Source of the DNA: Kaistella soli
GTDB taxonomy: Bacteria > Bacteroidota > Bacteroidia > Flavobacteriales > Weeksellaceae
NCBI RefSeq assembly: GCF_019038595.1
Contig: NZ_JAHOPF010000001.1
Span: 186,001-250,000 of the forward strand
Direction: 5' to 3'
Length of the DNA: 64,000 nt
A program made the position numbers and the translations under genes. Below, in pieces: positions 60,507 through 64,000 of this stretch. Positions within the stretch are counted from its first letter, which is position 1, and each line of letters opens with the position of its first letter. The notes beneath the pieces were generated by a model. The model made no database searches, had not been told where the DNA came from, and saw only the letters and a program-made list of their open reading frames with translations.

Positions 60507-61568
60507 TTAATTGGCAAAAAACACAATTACAGCAGCGGTAATAATTAAATTAACCAATGCAAGCGGAATTAATTTTTTCCATCCAAGGTGCATCAGCTGG
60601 TCATATCTGAATCTCGGGATCGTCCAGCGGATCCACATGAAAATAATGATTCCTAATATCACTTTAAACAGCATCGCTGCAATACTTAAAATTCCTGCTA
60701 CGTTTTCGCCCCAGTTTTCAGAAACCCAGTTAATTCCTGGATAATTGAATCCTCCGAAGAAAAGGGTAGCGATTAATGCATTTGAAATAAACATGTTCAC
60801 ATATTCCCCGAACATGTACTGCCCGAAGTTCATGGAAGAATATTCCGTCATATATCCGTTTACCAGCTCAGATTCGCATTCAGGCAAATCGAAAGGGTGA
60901 CGGTTTGTCTCTGCCAGAGCAGCAACAAAAAAGATAATAAATGCTAAAGGCTGATAGAAGATATTCCAGTTCATCCCATCTGCCGGGATAAAGCCCCATA
61001 TTTTTCCGGTTCCCTGAGAAGAGGTGATAAAATGTAAATCTAAACTTCCGGACATCAGAATGATGGAAAGCAAAGAAAGTCCCATCGCCAGCTCGTAGGA
61101 AATCATCTGTGAAGATGCACGGATAGCGCCGATTAATGAATACTTATTGTTGGAAGCCCAGCCTCCGATCATCATTCCGTAAACACCGATGGAAACCATT
61201 CCTATTAAATAAAGAACTCCCACGTCGATATTCGCCACCTGAATGTCAAAAGAAGTTCCGCCGATATTCAGCGTTTTTCCCCAGGGAATTACCGCTCCGG
61301 TAATAAGGGAAACGAACATGGTGATTCCGGGTCCTAAATAGAAAAGAAATTTATCGGCGTTCTGCGGTACAAACCCTTCCTTGAAGAAAAGTTTTCCGCC
61401 GTCTGCCAAAGGCTGCAAAAGTCCGAAAGGTCCGGCTCTGTTTGGCCCGATTCTGTCCTGCAATGCTGCCGCCACTTTTCGTTCGCCCCATGTAGAATAG
61501 GCAGCAACGCCCATGGATACGGCAAAAAGCACAAGAACTAAAATGATTTTAAAGGTAAGTAAATCCAT
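60507..61568 (-). CDS. nuoH: NADH:quinone oxidoreductase subunit H
   Basis: A 353-residue membrane subunit with 8 helices. DRIGPNRAGPFGLLQPLADGGK, the loop ETNRHPFDLPECESELVNGY and FMWIRWTIPRFRYDQLMHLGWK are invariant family blocks around the quinone cavity. Confidence 0.97.
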   Translation of the reverse strand: MDLLTFKIILVLVLFAVSMGVAAYSTWGERKVAAALQDRIGPNRAGPFGLLQPLADGGKLFFKEGFVPQNADKFLFYLGPGITMFVSLITGAVIPWGKTLNIGGTSFDIQVANIDVGVLYLIGMVSIGVYGMMIGGWASNNKYSLIGAIRASSQMISYELAMGLSLLSIILMSGSLDLHFITSSQGTGKIWGFIPADGMNWNIFYQPLAFIIFFVAALAETNRHPFDLPECESELVNGYMTEYSSMNFGQYMFGEYVNMFISNALIATLFFGGFNYPGINWVSENWGENVAGILSIAAMLFKVILGIIIFMWIRWTIPRFRYDQLMHLGWKKLIPLALVNLIITAAVIVFFAN

Positions 61569-61623
61569 AAGTTATATCATTTGAAATTTAAATATTGAAG
61601 CCAATATTCAAATCATATCATTT

Positions 61624-62631
61624 TCAAATTAAGTTTTTTTCGTCTTTTTCGCTGATTTCTTTTGCGTCCGGATTATTCAGAAGATTAATCATGTTTTTTG
61701 GTTTCTCATAATGGTTCAGCGAGATTACTGAATGTCTGTCGATATGTCTCGGACCTTCAATATTCCAAAGTGTTAAATCTTTTCTTTCGAAACGGCATTC
61801 GTTACAGATCCATTCTTCCACTTCATCGTACTGATCTTTTCTTGCAGTAACTCTGATGATCTCTTCACCTTTCATCCATACAACCGCTTTCCCGGAACAT
61901 TTATCACATTTGCAGGTTGCGTTCATCGGTTTTGTAAACCAAACTCTGCTTGCAAAACGTGCTGTTCTGTCCGTTAAAGCACCTACCGGGCAAACGTCAA
62001 TGACGTTTCCGATAAAATCATTATCCAGCGCTTTATTTAAGTAAGTGGAGATCTCTGCCTGTTCACCTCTGAAAAGAATTCCGTGCTCGCGCCCTTCAGT
62101 CAGCTGATTGGCTGTTAACACACATCTTGCACAAAGGATGCATCGGTTCATGTGAAGTTTAATGTAAGGACCAATATCTTCGGGTTCGAAAGTTCGTCTT
62201 TCAAATTCAGTTCTGGTCGCTTCCACGCCGTGTTCATATCCTAAATCCTGAAGATGGCATTCGCCGGCCTGATCACATACCGGGCAATCTAATGGGTGGT
62301 TTATCAACAGAAATTCAGTTACCGCTTTTCTTGCTTCCTGAGTTTTTTCTGAGGTAAGATTTTTAACTTCCATCCCGTCCATCACGCTTGTTCTGCAGCT
62401 GGCTACCAGTTTTGGCATCGGCCGTGAGTCTGCATCGGAACCTTTCGACACTTCTACCAGACAGGTTCTGCATCTTCCGCCACTGGCTTCCAACGGCTTG
62501 TAGTAGCACATTGCAGGCGGCACAGATTTTCCGCCGATCTGTCTGGCTGCTTCCAAAATGGAAGTTCCCGGCAATACTTCGGTGGTCTGTCCGTCGATCG
62601 TGATCTTAAATTTTTTAATTTCGTCGCTCAT
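61624..62631 (-). CDS. nuoG: NADH:quinone oxidoreductase subunit G, short Bacteroidota form
   Basis: A 335-residue protein from ATG 62631 (MSDEIKKFKITIDGQ). It contains the 2Fe-2S domain (CYYKPLEASGGRCRTCLVEV with a later Cys), the HPLDCPVCDQAGECHLQDLG cluster (N3), RCILCARCV...DVCPVGALTDRT (N4) and a final four-Cys motif, CKCDKC...CNEC. The large molybdopterin-oxidoreductase domain found in classical NuoG is absent, and the protein ends soon after, as in other Flavobacteriia. It is not truncated by frameshift. Confidence 0.93.
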   Translation of the reverse strand: MSDEIKKFKITIDGQTTEVLPGTSILEAARQIGGKSVPPAMCYYKPLEASGGRCRTCLVEVSKGSDADSRPMPKLVASCRTSVMDGMEVKNLTSEKTQEARKAVTEFLLINHPLDCPVCDQAGECHLQDLGYEHGVEATRTEFERRTFEPEDIGPYIKLHMNRCILCARCVLTANQLTEGREHGILFRGEQAEISTYLNKALDNDFIGNVIDVCPVGALTDRTARFASRVWFTKPMNATCKCDKCSGKAVVWMKGEEIIRVTARKDQYDEVEEWICNECRFERKDLTLWNIEGPRHIDRHSVISLNHYEKPKNMINLLNNPDAKEISEKDEKNLI

Positions 62632-62657
62632 TATATTTGAATTCAAAAATGAATGAA

Positions 62658-63518
62658 TTATTTTTTTCCTGTATTAAATGTATATCCGATTCCGAAATTG
62701 ACCTGGCCGAAAAAGAAATCCTGAGACGCTTTATCCGGTTTGTTATTTAAGGTTGTTTTGATATCGGGCATATTGATATATCCTACTTTTCCTTCCACTC
62801 TTGCCATCCAGTGTTTCCAAAAGATAACATTGATATTGGTTCTCGCATCTGCTCCAAAACCGGCAACATGAAAACGGTCGCTTCTTTCGTTCCCGAAAAG
62901 TTTCACATTACTTTTAGGCATCATCATTCCAACTCCGCCGCCATAACTCCAGGCGACATCTATATTTTTTTTATTCAATAGCGTTTGGTATTTTTCCAAA
63001 CCGACATTGATGTAATTTAATCCGTCCGTATGCTCAAAAGTAAGGAACTGCTCGTCTGCTAAATTTACCTTTCCATTCTGTACCATTGCTGCATAAACCG
63101 GATCTGAAATATGACCTTTAAAATCTGCAACCTGATCCTGATCCATCACATATTTCATGTGATCCTGCGCGATCACCAAAGCCAAATTATCTTTAATAAA
63201 ATAACCCAACCTGAAATTAAACTGCGGAATGGATACCGTTCCGGGATTGATATAATCTAAACTCAAAGCCGAAGGTCGGTCATGTGCCACTACATTTTCC
63301 AAAGTGAAATCGTAATCAGCACCTTTGAAACGGATATCTGAATGGGTAAATCCTGCTCTGTTCCAGCCCCAGAAAACAAACATCTGTCCTTTTTTGGATA
63401 ATGGTCTTATACTGAAATCAAAATCATCAGATATTTCCTTTGTTGAATCCGCTTTTTGGGCGGACGCATAATTTAATCCTACAAACAGGAATACTGCAAT
63501 TTTAAAGAACTTCTTCAT
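62658..63518 (-). CDS. Outer-membrane beta-barrel protein inserted in the nuo operon
   Basis: A 286-residue protein with the signal peptide MKKFFKIAVFLFVGLNYASAQ, then alternating hydrophobic beta strands (SLDYINPGTVSIPQFNFRLGYF, GQVNFGIGYTFNTGKK) consistent with an 8-12-strand barrel. Its ATG begins 1 bp after the nuoF stop and it is followed by nuoG after 26 bp, so it is part of the transcript. Not a known complex I subunit. The role is unknown. Confidence 0.85.
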   Translation of the reverse strand: MKKFFKIAVFLFVGLNYASAQKADSTKEISDDFDFSIRPLSKKGQMFVFWGWNRAGFTHSDIRFKGADYDFTLENVVAHDRPSALSLDYINPGTVSIPQFNFRLGYFIKDNLALVIAQDHMKYVMDQDQVADFKGHISDPVYAAMVQNGKVNLADEQFLTFEHTDGLNYINVGLEKYQTLLNKKNIDVAWSYGGGVGMMMPKSNVKLFGNERSDRFHVAGFGADARTNINVIFWKHWMARVEGKVGYINMPDIKTTLNNKPDKASQDFFFGQVNFGIGYTFNTGKK

Positions 63519-63519
63519 C

Positions 63520-64000
63520 TTACTCTGCCTTCGCGGCTACAGGGATTGGGTCCGCGTAATTTGCCAGTCCGTAATTTCTTGTTAAAGCTTCAGGGTTATC
63601 AATGTGCCACTCGAACTCATCGCGGAAGTGACGGATTGCAGCTGCAACCGGCCAAGCCGCCGCATCACCCAGCGGACAGATTGTATTTCCTTCTATTTTT
63701 CTCTGGATATCCCAAAGCAGATCGATGTCTGCCATGGTTCCGTTTCCGGAATCTATTTTTTTAAGAATTTTATACATCCATGGTGTACCTTCGCGGCAAG
63801 GAGTACATTGACCGCAGCTTTCGTGGGCGTAAAAATGGGCTAAAGTCATCGTATGTTTTACCACACACTGGTCTTCATCCAAAACGATAAATCCTCCCGA
63901 TCCCATCATGGTTCCGGTTGCAAAACCACCGTCTGCAAGAGACTCATAGTTCATATATCTCGGTTCTCCGTTGATGGTTTTCAGCAATAAATTAGCAGGA
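63520..64000 (-). CDS. nuoF: NADH:quinone oxidoreductase subunit F (partial)
   Basis: The C-terminal 159 residues of the NADH-binding subunit. The frame continues off the window at PANLLLKTINGEPRYMN. The 4Fe-4S cluster (N3) ligands are in HESCGQCTPCREGTPWMY and ICPLGDAAAWPVAAA. The FMN and NADH sites lie outside the window. It is the upstream part of the operon. Confidence 0.95.
   Translation of the reverse strand, partial: PANLLLKTINGEPRYMNYESLADGGFATGTMMGSGGFIVLDEDQCVVKHTMTLAHFYAHESCGQCTPCREGTPWMYKILKKIDSGNGTMADIDLLWDIQRKIEGNTICPLGDAAAWPVAAAIRHFRDEFEWHIDNPEALTRNYGLANYADPIPVAAKAE

Noticed and set aside
61624..62631. Short nuoG as a truncated pseudogene
   Set aside because: The protein contains every Fe-S motif and ends naturally with an intact stop. 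The short form is usual in Flavobacteriia.
1..64000. tRNA, rRNA or CRISPR array
   Set aside because: Reading both strands, I saw no tRNA-like T-arm/acceptor pairs outside genes, no rRNA sequence and no regularly spaced direct repeats.

Overview
The window looks like chromosome from a flavobacterium of the Chryseobacterium/Kaistella group (Weeksellaceae). Evidence: low GC with A-rich leaders and almost no Shine-Dalgarno sequences; Bacteroidota promoters of the TTTG-N18..20-TAnnTTTG type in front of many genes; type IX secretion (T9SS) C-terminal sorting domains ending in KIIKK; Bacteroidota-restricted families (DUF4834, DUF5606, DUF4846, DUF6263, DUF6624, START-like); and a complex I operon whose NuoG lacks the molybdopterin domain. 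This placement is by recognition only, with no database search.

Layout. 1-9.2 kb is housekeeping: a class III aminotransferase, a START-like protein, a class IV aminotransferase homologue lacking the usual PLP lysine, YqgE, pdxH, an HU protein, panD, a YbhN-type membrane protein, an M3 peptidase and an SRPBCC protein. 9.4-18.7 kb holds envelope genes: a DUF6263 lipoprotein, a YfhO-type membrane protein, a frameshifted GxxExxY gene, a glycosyltransferase, a cystathionine-beta-synthase-like enzyme, a LolC/E-type permease and NamZ. 18.9-31.8 kb is a cell-surface block: a 1198-residue duplicated beta-helix T9SS protein, a 1078-residue outer-membrane protein, two small T9SS cargo proteins, an M1-peptidase-like protein fused to a barrel but without HExxH, and a DUF4846 protein. 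31.9-36.9 kb has yceI and a DsbA/FrnE-like gene sharing a 17-bp operator at identical spacing from their promoters, an AEC transporter, a fused OPRT-ODC (UMP synthase) and a frameshifted homocysteine methyltransferase gene. 36.9-39.0 kb is an AT-rich accessory island. It has two related ~134-bp imperfect palindromes flanking a DUF6624 lipoprotein gene, then an orphan small gene, like a miniature gene-cassette array.

39.0-47.1 kb returns to ordinary genes: a serine hydrolase, a SixA-like phosphatase, a frameshifted alcohol dehydrogenase, ruvX-def, a DUF5606 gene, mazG, a FUSC gene and a His-rich lipoprotein with a small membrane protein. 47.2-54.1 kb is a seven-gene drug-efflux operon (TetR, TolC, HlyD, two ABC ATPases, two ABC-2 permeases) of YbhGFSR type, with an apparent TetR operator over the promoter. 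54.2-64.0 kb is the complex I operon nuoF-(outer-membrane protein)-nuoGHIJKLMN on the minus strand, truncated in nuoF by the window end.

Most promising for follow-up are the cassette-like island at 37.2-38.6 kb, the shared yceI/FrnE operator, the TetR operator, the non-catalytic M1-like barrel protein and the outer-membrane gene inside the complex I operon. Three genes are broken by small indels in G/C runs, so base-calling error should be excluded before calling them pseudogenes. No tRNA, rRNA, CRISPR array, transposase or integrase was seen.
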